DNA of 64,000 nucleotides from Pectobacterium betavasculorum. GTDB lineage: Bacteria; Pseudomonadota; Gammaproteobacteria; Enterobacterales; Enterobacteriaceae. The translations under genes and the position numbers were made by a program. The stretch lies in contig NZ_JQHM01000001.1 in the NCBI RefSeq assembly GCF_000749845.1, positions 806,001 to 870,000 of the forward strand. The letters are read 5' to 3'. Below, piece by piece: positions 41,744 through 49,640 of this stretch. The notes beneath the pieces are model-generated. The model saw only the letters and a list, made by a program, of their open reading frames with translations. It did not search any database and had not been told where the DNA came from. Each line of letters starts with the position of its first letter. Position 1 is the first letter of the stretch.

Positions 41744-42997
41744 ATGGAAAGCAAAGTAGTGGTACCGACAGAAGGTCAGAAAATCACGGTTGATGCTCAA
41801 GGCAAGCTGGTTGTTCCTAACAATCCGGTTATCCCGTTTATCGAAGGTGACGGCATTGGTATCGATGTAACGCCAGCCATGATCAACGTAGTAGACGCTG
41901 CCGTGAAAAAAGCCTATCAGGGCAAGCGCGCGATTTCCTGGATGGAGATCTACACGGGTGAGAAATCCACGCAAGTTTACGGTAAAGATGTCTGGCTGCC
42001 AGACGAGACGCTGGATCTGATCCGTGAATACCGTGTGGCGATTAAAGGCCCGCTGACAACGCCAGTCGGCGGTGGTATTCGTTCTCTGAACGTTGCACTG
42101 CGCCAACAACTGGATCTGTATGTTTGCCTGCGTCCGGTACGCTACTACGAAGGTACACCTAGCCCGGTTAAACAGCCTGAGCTGACCGACATGGTGATCT
42201 TCCGTGAAAACGCCGAAGACATCTATGCAGGTATTGAATGGAAAGCGGGTTCTGCTGAAGCAGACAAAGTGATCAAATTCCTGCGCGAAGAAATGGGCGT
42301 TAGCAAAATCCGTTTCCCTGAGCAGTGTGGTATCGGCGTGAAGCCGTGTTCCGAAGAAGGTACCAAGCGTCTGGTTCGCGCTGCGATCGAATACGCGATT
42401 ACCAACGATCGTGATTCCCTCACGCTGGTACACAAAGGCAACATCATGAAATTCACCGAAGGCGCGTTTAAAGACTGGGGTTACCAGTTAGCGCGTGAAG
42501 AATTCGGCGGTGAGCTGATCGATGGCGGCCCGTGGATGAAGATCAAGAACCCGAACACGGGTAAAGAGATCGTTGTAAAAGACGTCATCGCCGATGCATT
42601 CCTGCAACAAATCCTGCTGCGTCCTGCTGAATATGACGTGATCGCCTGTATGAACCTGAACGGTGACTACATTTCTGATGCACTGGCGGCACAGGTTGGC
42701 GGTATCGGTATTGCTCCGGGCGCAAACATCGGTGACGAATGTGCACTGTTTGAAGCCACGCACGGTACTGCACCGAAATATGCGGGTCAGGATAAAGTGA
42801 ACCCAGGTTCCGTTATTCTGTCTGCTGAAATGATGCTGCGTCACCTGCAATGGTTCGAAGCGGCTGACCTGATTGTTAAGGGCGTTGAAGGCGCTATCAA
42901 GAACAAGACAGTGACTTACGATTTCGAACGTCTGATGGAAGGCGCTAAGCTGCGCAAATGTAGCGAGTTTGCGCAGGACATCATCGATAACATGTAA
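41744..42997 (+). CDS. icd: Isocitrate dehydrogenase (NADP)
   Basis: TCA-cycle enzyme giving 2-oxoglutarate, CO2 and NADPH. It is 417 residues from ATG 41744, which has the strong site GAAGGAGAGG; a few upstream codons are not conserved. The regulatory phospho-serine is S114 in [14 protein letters not shown], and catalytic residues lie in [17 protein letters not shown]. The 3' end is the insertion site of a prophage, so the last codons ([11 protein letters not shown]) may be phage-supplied rather than ancestral. Confidence 0.96.
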   Translation: MESKVVVPTEGQKITVDAQGKLVVPNNPVIPFIEGDGIGIDVTPAMINVVDAAVKKAYQGKRAISWMEIYTGEKSTQVYGKDVWLPDETLDLIREYRVAIKGPLTTPVGGGIRSLNVALRQQLDLYVCLRPVRYYEGTPSPVKQPELTDMVIFRENAEDIYAGIEWKAGSAEADKVIKFLREEMGVSKIRFPEQCGIGVKPCSEEGTKRLVRAAIEYAITNDRDSLTLVHKGNIMKFTEGAFKDWGYQLAREEFGGELIDGGPWMKIKNPNTGKEIVVKDVIADAFLQQILLRPAEYDVIACMNLNGDYISDALAAQVGGIGIAPGANIGDECALFEATHGTAPKYAGQDKVNPGSVILSAEMMLRHLQWFEAADLIVKGVEGAIKNKTVTYDFERLMEGAKLRKCSEFAQDIIDNM

Positions 42998-43067
42998 TCT
43001 TACTGTTATCACATTGATCGGCGGGGGCGCTTTGCTCTCGCTGATTTTTAACATCGAAAAAGCCATT

Positions 43068-43100
43068 CAGTAAAATCTCAGTAAAATTCCTCAGTAAAAT
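43068..43100. promoter_or_regulatory. Candidate integrase arm sites of attL (P' arm)
   Basis: CAGTAAAAT occurs three times in direct orientation at 43068-43076, 43079-43087 and 43092-43100, spaced 11 and 13 bp. Lambda attL has three adjacent P' arm sites at similar spacing between the core and int. The layout predicts a core some 50 bp to the left, at the icd stop codon near 42997-43020. No IHF site was confidently seen between. Confidence 0.6.
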
Positions 43101-43133
43101 AGAGTGAAAAATAACCTGTCTGATAATGGGCTC

Positions 43134-44273
43134 TCATCCTGCTTTAATCTGAATTGTTAACCAATCTTTACCGCGGTCGTCGTTGTAGCTATCTGTCTGC
43201 TGCTGTGATTTATGCCCCAGAAGCATTCGAGTATCGACGCCACCTTGCTCCCTATAAAGCCGCTCTGCTAATGACCGCTGTTCGTGAAATGTCGGTGGTG
43301 TACCGTTTTCCCACACAAGCGCCGTCTTATCCCTGGCTGCACTGAATCGCATCGTAATAGTTCTGGATGCCACGGCAGCGCCACGCTCTGCTTGCGAGGT
43401 GGAACGAAAGAAGTGAACCAGATGGGGACTGACAACGTAATCTCTGCACCGTGCAATGACATCGCGTAGCGTCCATCCTGTGGCATTGGATTTCAGTGAT
43501 AGTGGAATAGCAACCCGGGCACCCGTTTTCTCTTGAACAACATGTAGGTGATCATCCCAGATATCTGAAAATTTCATGTTGGCAATATCACCTAAGCGCT
43601 GAGCTGTCACCAGAGCAAGTAGCATGGCATTACCCATATATTGATGCTGAGCATCGGCCACGTCAAAAATGGCCTGCCATTCGCTTAGATCCAAGCGCTG
43701 GCGTTGAATTCTTTTACGTGGCTGCTTGGTGGCAAGCGCAGGGTTATAACCAGGGGGAACTTCGCCAGCATGCTGCGCCTCTTTGAAAACATCAATGAGG
43801 ACGGAACGAACTACCTGAGCCATGCGTGATTGTCCGTTGGCTTTATAGTCATCCAAAATTTCCGCAATATCTTTAGCCCCAACCTCCGTGAGTAATTTCA
43901 TTCCTGCGTGCTGATTAAATAAGGATACGGGTTTATTTCGCTGTTTGTGGGTATTGAGCCTGATGTCGCCAGATTTCAATCTCTCGTCTTGAATTGCTTT
44001 ATATTTTTCCAACCAACCGCTTACTGTTATACCTTTTCCTGAAATTGCCAGAGTACTTTCCCGGATAGCAAATGCCTGTTTCACCTGCTGTTCGCTAATT
44101 CGTAGGTTGGCTTCTATTGCGATTGCGGTAGCTTCAGCCTCATTTGTTCCAAGTCCGTGCCTTTTACCCGTTAAAGGGTGTTTATATTGCCAATAAACTC
44201 GCTTGGTTCGTGGATCGGTAAAACAAAATAGGTTCTGTACTTTGATATTATGTTTCCGGGGTCTACCGGCCAT
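43134..44273 (-). CDS. int: Phage integrase, tyrosine recombinase
   Basis: Lambda-type integrase of 379 residues. The N-terminal arm-binding domain begins MAGRPRKHNIKV and contains the RVYWQYKHPLTGKRHGLG motif. The catalytic core has R226 (AQRLGDIANMKF), H330-x-x-R333 (FHEQRSLAERL), H354 (LLGHKS) and nucleophile Y363 (TDSYNDDRG). It overlaps xis by 11 bases and lies next to the attL arm sites. Confidence 0.95.
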   Translation of the reverse strand: MAGRPRKHNIKVQNLFCFTDPRTKRVYWQYKHPLTGKRHGLGTNEAEATAIAIEANLRISEQQVKQAFAIRESTLAISGKGITVSGWLEKYKAIQDERLKSGDIRLNTHKQRNKPVSLFNQHAGMKLLTEVGAKDIAEILDDYKANGQSRMAQVVRSVLIDVFKEAQHAGEVPPGYNPALATKQPRKRIQRQRLDLSEWQAIFDVADAQHQYMGNAMLLALVTAQRLGDIANMKFSDIWDDHLHVVQEKTGARVAIPLSLKSNATGWTLRDVIARCRDYVVSPHLVHFFRSTSQAERGAAVASRTITMRFSAARDKTALVWENGTPPTFHEQRSLAERLYREQGGVDTRMLLGHKSQQQTDSYNDDRGKDWLTIQIKAG

Positions 44274-44499
44274 CTGAAAGAATCCTTTTCAGTAGTGGGT
44301 TATCTGATTTATTTATTGTGGGTTCGGAGATCATGCCGATAAAACGCGCATCTTTTTCCACCATCCATTCACGCCCGACTTTTTGCGGTGGTGGGGAAAT
44401 CATTTTGTGCCGAGCATATTTATTTAATGTATTTTGCGATGGCGTTGCATCACCAAATTCATCTATTGCCCACTCTTTGAGTAAAAGCATTCTCGCCAT
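44263..44499 (-). CDS. xis: Excisionase (Xis-like)
   Basis: Seventy-eight residues with the lambda Xis layout: winged-helix start MARMLLLKEWAIDEFGDATP, wing ISPPPQKVGREWMVEKDARF and C-terminal NPLLKRILSDGR. It directs excision by bending attR and recruiting integrase (family knowledge). The start is preceded by the AAGGACTGACCA motif reused across this prophage, and its stop lies inside int. Confidence 0.9.
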   Translation of the reverse strand: MARMLLLKEWAIDEFGDATPSQNTLNKYARHKMISPPPQKVGREWMVEKDARFIGMISEPTINKSDNPLLKRILSDGR

Positions 44500-44513
44500 T
44501 GGTCAGTCCTTGT

Positions 44514-44538
44514 AAAAAAGGCGTGCCAAAGACACGCC
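44514..44538 (-). terminator. Terminator between early-left operon and xis-int
   Basis: On the minus strand GGCGTG pairs with CACGCC across a seven-base loop and is followed by TTTTTTA. Leftward early transcription must pass this to reach xis and int, so antitermination would control excision. Confidence 0.75.
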
Positions 44539-44578
44539 CGTATTTTGGTCGTTTGGTCTGGGTAAGGAAGGGGCTTGG

Positions 44579-45055
44579 TTAGAGGAAGGTCCAGTTTTCC
44601 GTTTCGGCGTTATGTCCGAAGTTGTATTCGATCTGAGGGGATGACAAGTCCAACTTTTTCATTTCTTCAACAACGGTAGTGATAATGGCGATATCCTGCT
44701 TTAAGCGTCCCAGATGATATTTTTTTCGGCGTAGCAGGCTTTCTAACGCCAACTTCTGTGATGGGAAAGCAAAAGATCGCTCTGCTGATTTTGCGACTTT
44801 CTTGATCGCGTACCGCATATTTTTCTTTTTCCATCCCTCGAGCCATCGTGCCTTATCCCGATCAATATCATAATCTTTAGCCCAGCGAGCAGGGCACAGA
44901 AAGGCATAACTATTGGTCTGGTGAAAGGCTATATATTGCTCGGCGATAACTTCAATCCCTGCTTCCTGAACGGTTTCAAAATATCGCCAGTAAACAGGGT
45001 AGCCATTATGTTCAGTTTTCGATTCCGGGAATGGAACCGACCATGATTGAGGCAT
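44579..45055 (-). CDS. Phage protein of unknown function, 158 residues
   Basis: The protein is basic in the middle (RWLEGWKKKNMRYAIKKVAK), with aromatic-rich N-terminal part (NGYPVYWRYFETVQEAGIEV) and a likely helical C-terminal half with Leu spacing. No family recognised. It lies between two terminators, at the distal end of the leftward early operon, as its own unit or through readthrough. Confidence 0.75.
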   Translation of the reverse strand: MPQSWSVPFPESKTEHNGYPVYWRYFETVQEAGIEVIAEQYIAFHQTNSYAFLCPARWAKDYDIDRDKARWLEGWKKKNMRYAIKKVAKSAERSFAFPSQKLALESLLRRKKYHLGRLKQDIAIITTVVEEMKKLDLSSPQIEYNFGHNAETENWTFL

Positions 45056-45077
45056 ATGCTCCTCCTAAATTTAGGAA

Positions 45078-45100
45078 ACAAAAAAGCCGCTGATTAGGCG
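45078..45100 (-). terminator. Terminator in the early-left operon
   Basis: On the minus strand AGCCGC pairs with GCGGCT around a seven-base loop and is followed by six T. It lies between the genes ending at 45164 and starting at 45055. Confidence 0.75.
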
Positions 45101-45163
45101 GCTCGGTTATTCGTCATCATTAACATATCCGTGCTGGTCGTTTAAATTCCATGCTAAAGGCTG

Positions 45164-45451
45164 CTAAACCTCCCGAGCCTTTAGCATGGCGTCAGCTAAT
45201 GCGTATGCATTTTTGGCCGCCGCATTAGCGTTTCCAGATATTACTGGGTGAACTGCATCAATTCCGTAGGATGATAGCCATCCCTGCATCGCCTTTGCTG
45301 CGAAATAATCACGCAGTGTCATGCCGCAGCACAGTTTGTTAACTTCGGCGATGTATTTCGTTTCGTCCTCTGAACCAACATTTTTCAGGGCTAAAGCGTG
45401 TGCTACGTGACGTTCAACCGGAAAGGCTAGCTTGCCTGTTTGTTTGCTCAT
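45164..45451 (-). CDS. Phage protein of unknown function, 95 residues
   Basis: It contains GMTLRDYFAAKAMQGWLSSY, a segment seen in many small lambdoid prophage proteins, and an Ala-rich C-terminal helix (NANAAAKNAYALADAMLKA). No known activity. Its start overlaps the stop of the upstream gene by four bases (ATGA), so it is translated with it. Confidence 0.8.
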   Translation of the reverse strand: MSKQTGKLAFPVERHVAHALALKNVGSEDETKYIAEVNKLCCGMTLRDYFAAKAMQGWLSSYGIDAVHPVISGNANAAAKNAYALADAMLKAREV

Positions 45452-46389
45452 AAATCCTCACTCATATGCATCGGCTGGGGAGCGGCAGCGAGCATTGCGC
45501 GGTGACCTGCGATGAATACACCACACGGGCCAGTTCCACGGTTAAACTCTTCAAATGCGGCAGTACATGCGGAACGAAAGGCCTCTGTATGTTCCATTGG
45601 GACAAGTGCTAATTTGTAACCATCCGGAATTACCGGATAGTTGCCCATATCGAGCGGTTGCTCGGGATGGTTGGCTAACGTGCATTCGCAGTCAACCGAT
45701 CCCAGCATTTGAGGGCAATGATACGTGCCACGACCACCGCATTTCGGACATGGAATATTTTCAGGAATATTTTGTGGTTCGTTGTGTTGTTGGTGCTGGA
45801 GCATTGCGGCGCGGCAGGCGTTCCAGCCAACACAATAGTCGTAGCTCCTATAGATTTTGGTACCCCATCCTGCCGCTTTTTCTTCTCTTCCTTCGTAGAA
45901 GACTTCTTCAGGCACCACGTAAGGCTGGATAAGTAAATCCCCCGTATGATTGAATGTTGACGCTCGGAATTTATCCACGATGCGCCCTAACGAATTGAAA
46001 TTCATAAATGGTACTTCGTGATGACCTTTTTTCTGTCCCTCACACCATGTAACAGGGATTCCTCCAGTCATCTCAGCTACTGTGTCACGAATTTCATCAA
46101 ACGTAGCCGACCGCAGCGCGTAAGGCTGACTTGCTGACTTGAATACAGGGAAATACGGTTCCGTATTTTCCTCATATTCTGGTTTTTCTTTCGATATATC
46201 CAACCCGAATTTTGTGTCATAAACCCAATAGGCAGGCTCTTTCGCCGCCTCACGTCGCTGTAACACTTCGGTGATAGCTTTTACCGCGTCACTCCATCCC
46301 GCGCTTTCTAATTTGTCTGTCGTTTCGCTAGCCATATCGATAAAGGTGTCGCGTAATACTTCCAGCCTTTCTTTGCTTAAATCACTCAT
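45448..46389 (-). CDS. Ead/Ea22-like phage protein
   Basis: 313 residues from MSDLSKERLEVLRDTFIDMA, preceded by AGGGGAT. A middle CPKCGGRGTYHCP segment with two CxxC pairs suggests a zinc knuckle. The C-terminal part (VIPDGYKLALVPMEHTEAFR, then HRAMLAAAPQP) is typical of Ead/Ea22-type lambdoid proteins, whose function is not known. It overlaps the gene before by eight bases. Confidence 0.78.
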   Translation of the reverse strand: MSDLSKERLEVLRDTFIDMASETTDKLESAGWSDAVKAITEVLQRREAAKEPAYWVYDTKFGLDISKEKPEYEENTEPYFPVFKSASQPYALRSATFDEIRDTVAEMTGGIPVTWCEGQKKGHHEVPFMNFNSLGRIVDKFRASTFNHTGDLLIQPYVVPEEVFYEGREEKAAGWGTKIYRSYDYCVGWNACRAAMLQHQQHNEPQNIPENIPCPKCGGRGTYHCPQMLGSVDCECTLANHPEQPLDMGNYPVIPDGYKLALVPMEHTEAFRSACTAAFEEFNRGTGPCGVFIAGHRAMLAAAPQPMHMSEDL

Positions 46390-46702
46390 CGCTATCCCCT
46401 GTAACAATATAGGTGTCGTCAGGAACCTGAATGGTCATAACTGCGCTATAACCGCTATCCCACTGCCCGAAAGATGCAGGCCACGCTGGTATTTTCGTAT
46501 CTTCATTGACTTGTCCGACGCCGATAGCCCAGCAGCCAGCATCCGTATAACAAGCAACGACTAGCATTTCCCCTTCGGATGACTTGAGGTGATAAATACC
46601 GGGATTTCGGTACACGCAGATTTCTTCGCGAATAGCGTCGTCACATTCGAAGAGGTCATCGCTCATGCCATAGAATTTCAGTTCTTTCACTACTCCTCCC
46701 AA
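46382..46702 (-). CDS. Phage protein of unknown function, 106 residues
   Basis: The C-terminal half (EGEMLVVACYTDAGCWAIGV, PSFGQWDSG-like and VPDDTYIVTG) suggests a small beta-rich protein. The start is uncertain: ATG 46702, GTG 46690 or ATG 46666 are all possible, and GGAGGAG sits between the first two. It overlaps both neighbours, indicating translational coupling. Confidence 0.65.
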   Translation of the reverse strand: MGGVVKELKFYGMSDDLFECDDAIREEICVYRNPGIYHLKSSEGEMLVVACYTDAGCWAIGVGQVNEDTKIPAWPASFGQWDSGYSAVMTIQVPDDTYIVTGDSDE

Positions 46703-47013
46703 TTAACGCTGGTCACGGCCGGCAGTGCGATAATCGCGTCCAGCAACTCCCGTAGCATTGTTGATGTGACACGGCGGAAATGGGATTTAACGGCGGTGGG
46801 GTACATCGCACTTTTCACGCGGTACCAGCCCTTCTTGTTGAATACGGCCTGTTCCCAATGCCCGCCGAAATCCAATTGCCGGAACGTCTTGCCGCGCATT
46901 TCCACGCGGAACCGCACATGCCGATCCGGTGCCGTCCCGATAACGCTGGAAATGCCCACAACGGCCGGATAGCCGTCATGAGCTACGGTGACGGTTCTAT
47001 TTAAGTCCGTCAT
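46690..47013 (-). CDS. Phage protein of unknown function, 107 residues
   Basis: Small basic protein, MTDLNRTVTVAHDGYPAVVG onward, with several aromatic residues and a C-terminal helix (RELLDAIIALPAVTSVNWEE). I recognise no family. Its start overlaps the methyltransferase stop by four bases. Confidence 0.72.
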   Translation of the reverse strand: MTDLNRTVTVAHDGYPAVVGISSVIGTAPDRHVRFRVEMRGKTFRQLDFGGHWEQAVFNKKGWYRVKSAMYPTAVKSHFRRVTSTMLRELLDAIIALPAVTSVNWEE

Positions 47014-47496
47014 TCATCCTCTCCTTTGAGAAAGCAAATCCAGTGAGTGTTACTGCGTTTGCCTGATAAGTGGCCGAATGCAGGCCTTTGATTGGTTAGT
47101 GCCAGCACGTCACGAACTGGTATCTGTGTTTCATTCCATTTAAAGATCAGCGTACCGAGCGGTCGCAGTACCCGAAATGCCTCACTGAATCCGGCCCGCA
47201 AATCGTCTCGCCATGTTGCACTGTCTAATGCACCGTACTTTTTACGCAGCCAACTGCTTTCGCCAGCGCGTAGAAGGTGGGGCGGATCGAAAACGACAAG
47301 GGAGAATTGAGCATCGTCAAAGGGAAGGGCGCGGAAGTCGGCGATAACGTCGGGGTTAATTTCCAGACTACGCCCATCACATAAGACATGGCGCTCTCGG
47401 CGAATGTCGGAAAACACAGCGCGGCTGTCGCTTTTATCGAACCAAAACATGCGAGACCCGCTGCACATATCAAGAATTGGACGTTGGGGGGGGCAT
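47010..47496 (-). CDS. SAM-dependent methyltransferase with frame-breaking C8 tract
   Basis: Class I methyltransferase of the type found in lambdoid phages. SAM motif I is CSGSRMFWFD and the catalytic-type motif IV is VVFDPPH. The conserved frame is open from 47010 to 47468 (152 residues from an internal ATG with no ribosome site). The natural start should be ATG 47496: it follows GGGAGGTGATTA, overlaps the upstream stop as TAATG, and would give MPPQRPILDMCSGSRMFWFD if the C tract (47486-47493) had seven bases. With the eight present, translation stops after eight codons. Either slippage-controlled expression, a dead gene, or a sequencing error. Confidence 0.78.
47486..47493 (-). repeat. Homopolymer C8 tract at the methyltransferase start
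   Basis: Eight consecutive C on the minus strand, directly after the ATG at 47496. One base fewer restores the frame to the methyltransferase. Confidence 0.9.
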
Positions 47497-47669
47497 TAAT
47501 CACCTCCCGCGGGTATAACGGCTTCAACTGGCAGGCACTCATAAGATCTGGGTAATTTTTGCGCCCTAACATCAGCTTCACAATTTTGCAGATCAGGATA
47601 AACCCAGCCTTGCGGTTCATATTGGCAGGGCTGGAACGTGTAACAGACGTAAAGAAATAGACCGAACAA
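47496..47669 (-). CDS. DUF1482/YebW-like small phage protein, TTG start
   Basis: 57 residues: MFGLFLYVCYTFQPCQYEPQ, then WVYPDLQNCEADVRAQKLPR and SYECLPVEAVIPAGGD. The pattern of a hydrophobic N terminus, four spaced cysteines and a final CLPVEA-type segment is that of DUF1482 proteins such as YebW. The TTG at 47669 follows AAGGAGGCCGCC, a strong ribosome site. The stop overlaps the methyltransferase start codon by one base. Role unknown. Confidence 0.75.
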   Translation of the reverse strand: MFGLFLYVCYTFQPCQYEPQGWVYPDLQNCEADVRAQKLPRSYECLPVEAVIPAGGD

Positions 47670-47754
47670 GGCGGCCTCCTTCGTTATTCGCTGGAAAAGG
47701 GGATAGCCGCATCACAGAACGGATGCGGTGAAATTCAATGCGGGCTGACAGCGA

Positions 47755-48564
47755 TCAGTAATCGCCGGGGTAATACACCTCGTCGGCGTCGTCCTGATCG
47801 AGTACTAACAGGCTGTCACCGTAGTAAAGCGCTGCGACCAGCTTTTCAAAGCGGGTGTAGAAGGTGATAACTTTCTTACCGAGAATATCGCCGTCACATT
47901 TCCCTGAATACAGGCTGTAACATTTAACCCCATCGTGTGTAATCGCTTTTTTCTGTCCGTTTTCATATTCGACGGCTTCAGACAAATAAAGGTTGTTACT
48001 AAATTCAAAGGGATGAGTTTTACGTTTGGCGCTCGACCAACTCCGTTCTTCAAATTGCTCTTTCTCTAACCCTACGCGGAATCCGCCATAATCACTGTAT
48101 TCCATTAGTACTTCAGGGCGTTGCCATCCTTCCTGAGCAGCAGCTTCCTGATGGTCTTCAATGAACGCAGCCCATAGTTCCGACGCTTTAATGAATTTTG
48201 GGATCTGTTTTTCTGTGATAAACGCGGCGACTTTTTCGCGCATCTCCGACACTAACTGGTCAGATACCGCTTCTTTCTCCCACTGGGTTGCCAGCTCTTT
48301 TAGTAGCAGAAGGTTATAACGTGGCAAATCGACAACATCGGTGATATTGGCGGGGAGGGCTGATTGCAGCGCACGTCTAACGGCATCGGGGAATGTGCCC
48401 CAACTGAAGGTATCTTTGATGGCCTTTTCATACAATTTTGCGACATGCTCTTGGATCATTTGCTGATACGCGTCGGATTTTTCAAACGCGGCACAGTGAG
48501 CGGCGATATCGACCGCAAGGCTTGCAGCGTTTACGGTGGTTACTTCAGTGGTGTTATTGGTCAT
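47755..48564 (-). CDS. Phage protein of unknown function, 269 residues
   Basis: N-terminal half is helical and acidic (AHCAAFEKSDAYQQMIQEHV). The C-terminal half has aromatic strands (SLYSGKCDGDILGKKVITFY) and an acidic end (DQDDADEVYYPGDY). No family recognised. The start carries the AAGGACTGACCAATGACC motif. A hairpin (CCGCATC/GATGCGG, 47707-47733 region) follows the stop. Confidence 0.75.
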   Translation of the reverse strand: MTNNTTEVTTVNAASLAVDIAAHCAAFEKSDAYQQMIQEHVAKLYEKAIKDTFSWGTFPDAVRRALQSALPANITDVVDLPRYNLLLLKELATQWEKEAVSDQLVSEMREKVAAFITEKQIPKFIKASELWAAFIEDHQEAAAQEGWQRPEVLMEYSDYGGFRVGLEKEQFEERSWSSAKRKTHPFEFSNNLYLSEAVEYENGQKKAITHDGVKCYSLYSGKCDGDILGKKVITFYTRFEKLVAALYYGDSLLVLDQDDADEVYYPGDY

Positions 48565-48578
48565 TGGTCAGTCCTTAC

Positions 48579-49220
48579 TTATTTGATTTGTTTAAATTCG
48601 ATAACCCAAATCCATGGGTTGGCTTGCCAGCTTCCGACGCCGTAAATCGATTCCCATAAATCCCGATACCAGAGGAATTGATCGTAGTCTCCGCCATCAA
48701 TGGCTCGTTCCGCTGGGTATCCTTCTGCGATAATCCCATCACGTGGGATATGTTTAAGCCGCTCAACACGAACATCGGTGATTTCCAGCGTGATCCGACT
48801 GGCGTAACGGGGCATGTGGATTGATGGCACCCATTTGATCGGAGCGGTTTCCCCGCTTGCTGTTTTGTACCTGATGGCATCAGGATTACTGGCGCGATAC
48901 ACGCGAAACTCACCAGTACCGCCTAAGGCATCGCGGCGAACTTGAAGGCCAGAAGTCTCCCGTACCCACAGCCGATCGCCGGGTTGCCCGAATGGGCATT
49001 TAGCGTCCCATGTTCCACCTGTGCTTTTGGTATAGGCGTACAAGCCATCAATTTCATCACCGTTTTCAGCACGGCCTGAAATTATTTCTATCTGATGATC
49101 ACGGCGGTATTGGCTACGGTCGAACGGCTGCGGCTTAATAATCCGCCGCGTCTGCGTTTTGCGCCCATCAAGAATGGCGCGAACCATTTCGCCGTTAAAA
49201 ATCATTCCCCGTTCCTTCAC
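48579..49220 (-). CDS. ASCH/PUA-like phage protein
   Basis: 213 residues with GTG start at 49220 (site GGGAGG) or 208 from ATG 49205 (MIFNGEMVRAILDGRKTQTR). The GRKTQTRR element and later WVRETSGL and NPWIWVIEFK are typical of ASCH-like domains, which may bind RNA or modified nucleic acid. Related phage proteins are often called morphogenetic, without evidence I know of. The start touches the previous stop (TGAGTG). Confidence 0.72.
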   Translation of the reverse strand: MKERGMIFNGEMVRAILDGRKTQTRRIIKPQPFDRSQYRRDHQIEIISGRAENGDEIDGLYAYTKSTGGTWDAKCPFGQPGDRLWVRETSGLQVRRDALGGTGEFRVYRASNPDAIRYKTASGETAPIKWVPSIHMPRYASRITLEITDVRVERLKHIPRDGIIAEGYPAERAIDGGDYDQFLWYRDLWESIYGVGSWQANPWIWVIEFKQIK

Positions 49221-49640
49221 TCAAGCCTCCCTACCCAAACGATTCAAAATCACCGCTTTAGATGGCAGCGGCAGTTGCTGAGCCAGTTGCCACTGTTTGC
49301 GCTGAACTTGGGTTTTGTGCGCCAGCAGTTTGCGGATATCGCCTACCGGGATACTGGTATCTTTGGCGATCACGTTTTCGTTGATGCCGCGGCGGTGTAA
49401 CTGATAGATGCCGAGCATGATGGATGACGAGTAATTGCGCCGTGCGCCAATACGCGGCGTTGCTGGTGGTTGTTTTTGGGGACCATAGCCTGTGTAAATG
49501 GGTTTAGGCTCCGGTTTATACGGTTCACCCACGCGTATTGATGATCGGGTTCGCATACGGTAAATGATGACAGGCAGCCAGTTGCATTTATCGTCTTCTG
49601 ACTTAAACAGCACGCCAACAGGGTTCAATTCTTCTTCCAT
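49221..49640 (-). CDS. Phage protein with possible HTH, 139 residues
   Basis: Start MEEELNPVGVLFKSEDDKCN overlaps the upstream stop as TGATG. The C-terminal half, SIMLGIYQLHRRGINENVIA followed by DTSIPVGDIRKLLAHKTQVQ, looks like a helix-turn-helix of the sort that reads a repeated element. The Pro-rich middle is likely disordered. No family assigned. Confidence 0.68.
   Translation of the reverse strand: MEEELNPVGVLFKSEDDKCNWLPVIIYRMRTRSSIRVGEPYKPEPKPIYTGYGPQKQPPATPRIGARRNYSSSIMLGIYQLHRRGINENVIAKDTSIPVGDIRKLLAHKTQVQRKQWQLAQQLPLPSKAVILNRLGREA

Noticed and set aside
42997..43134. tRNA gene as attachment site
   Set aside because: No tRNA-like cloverleaf is present; the phage lies at the icd 3' end instead.
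47225..47620. 131-residue minus-strand frame starting MNRKAGFILICKIVKLML
   Set aside because: It runs through the DUF1482-like gene and the methyltransferase in the wrong frame; it stays open only because of the C8 tract. Its start lacks a ribosome site.
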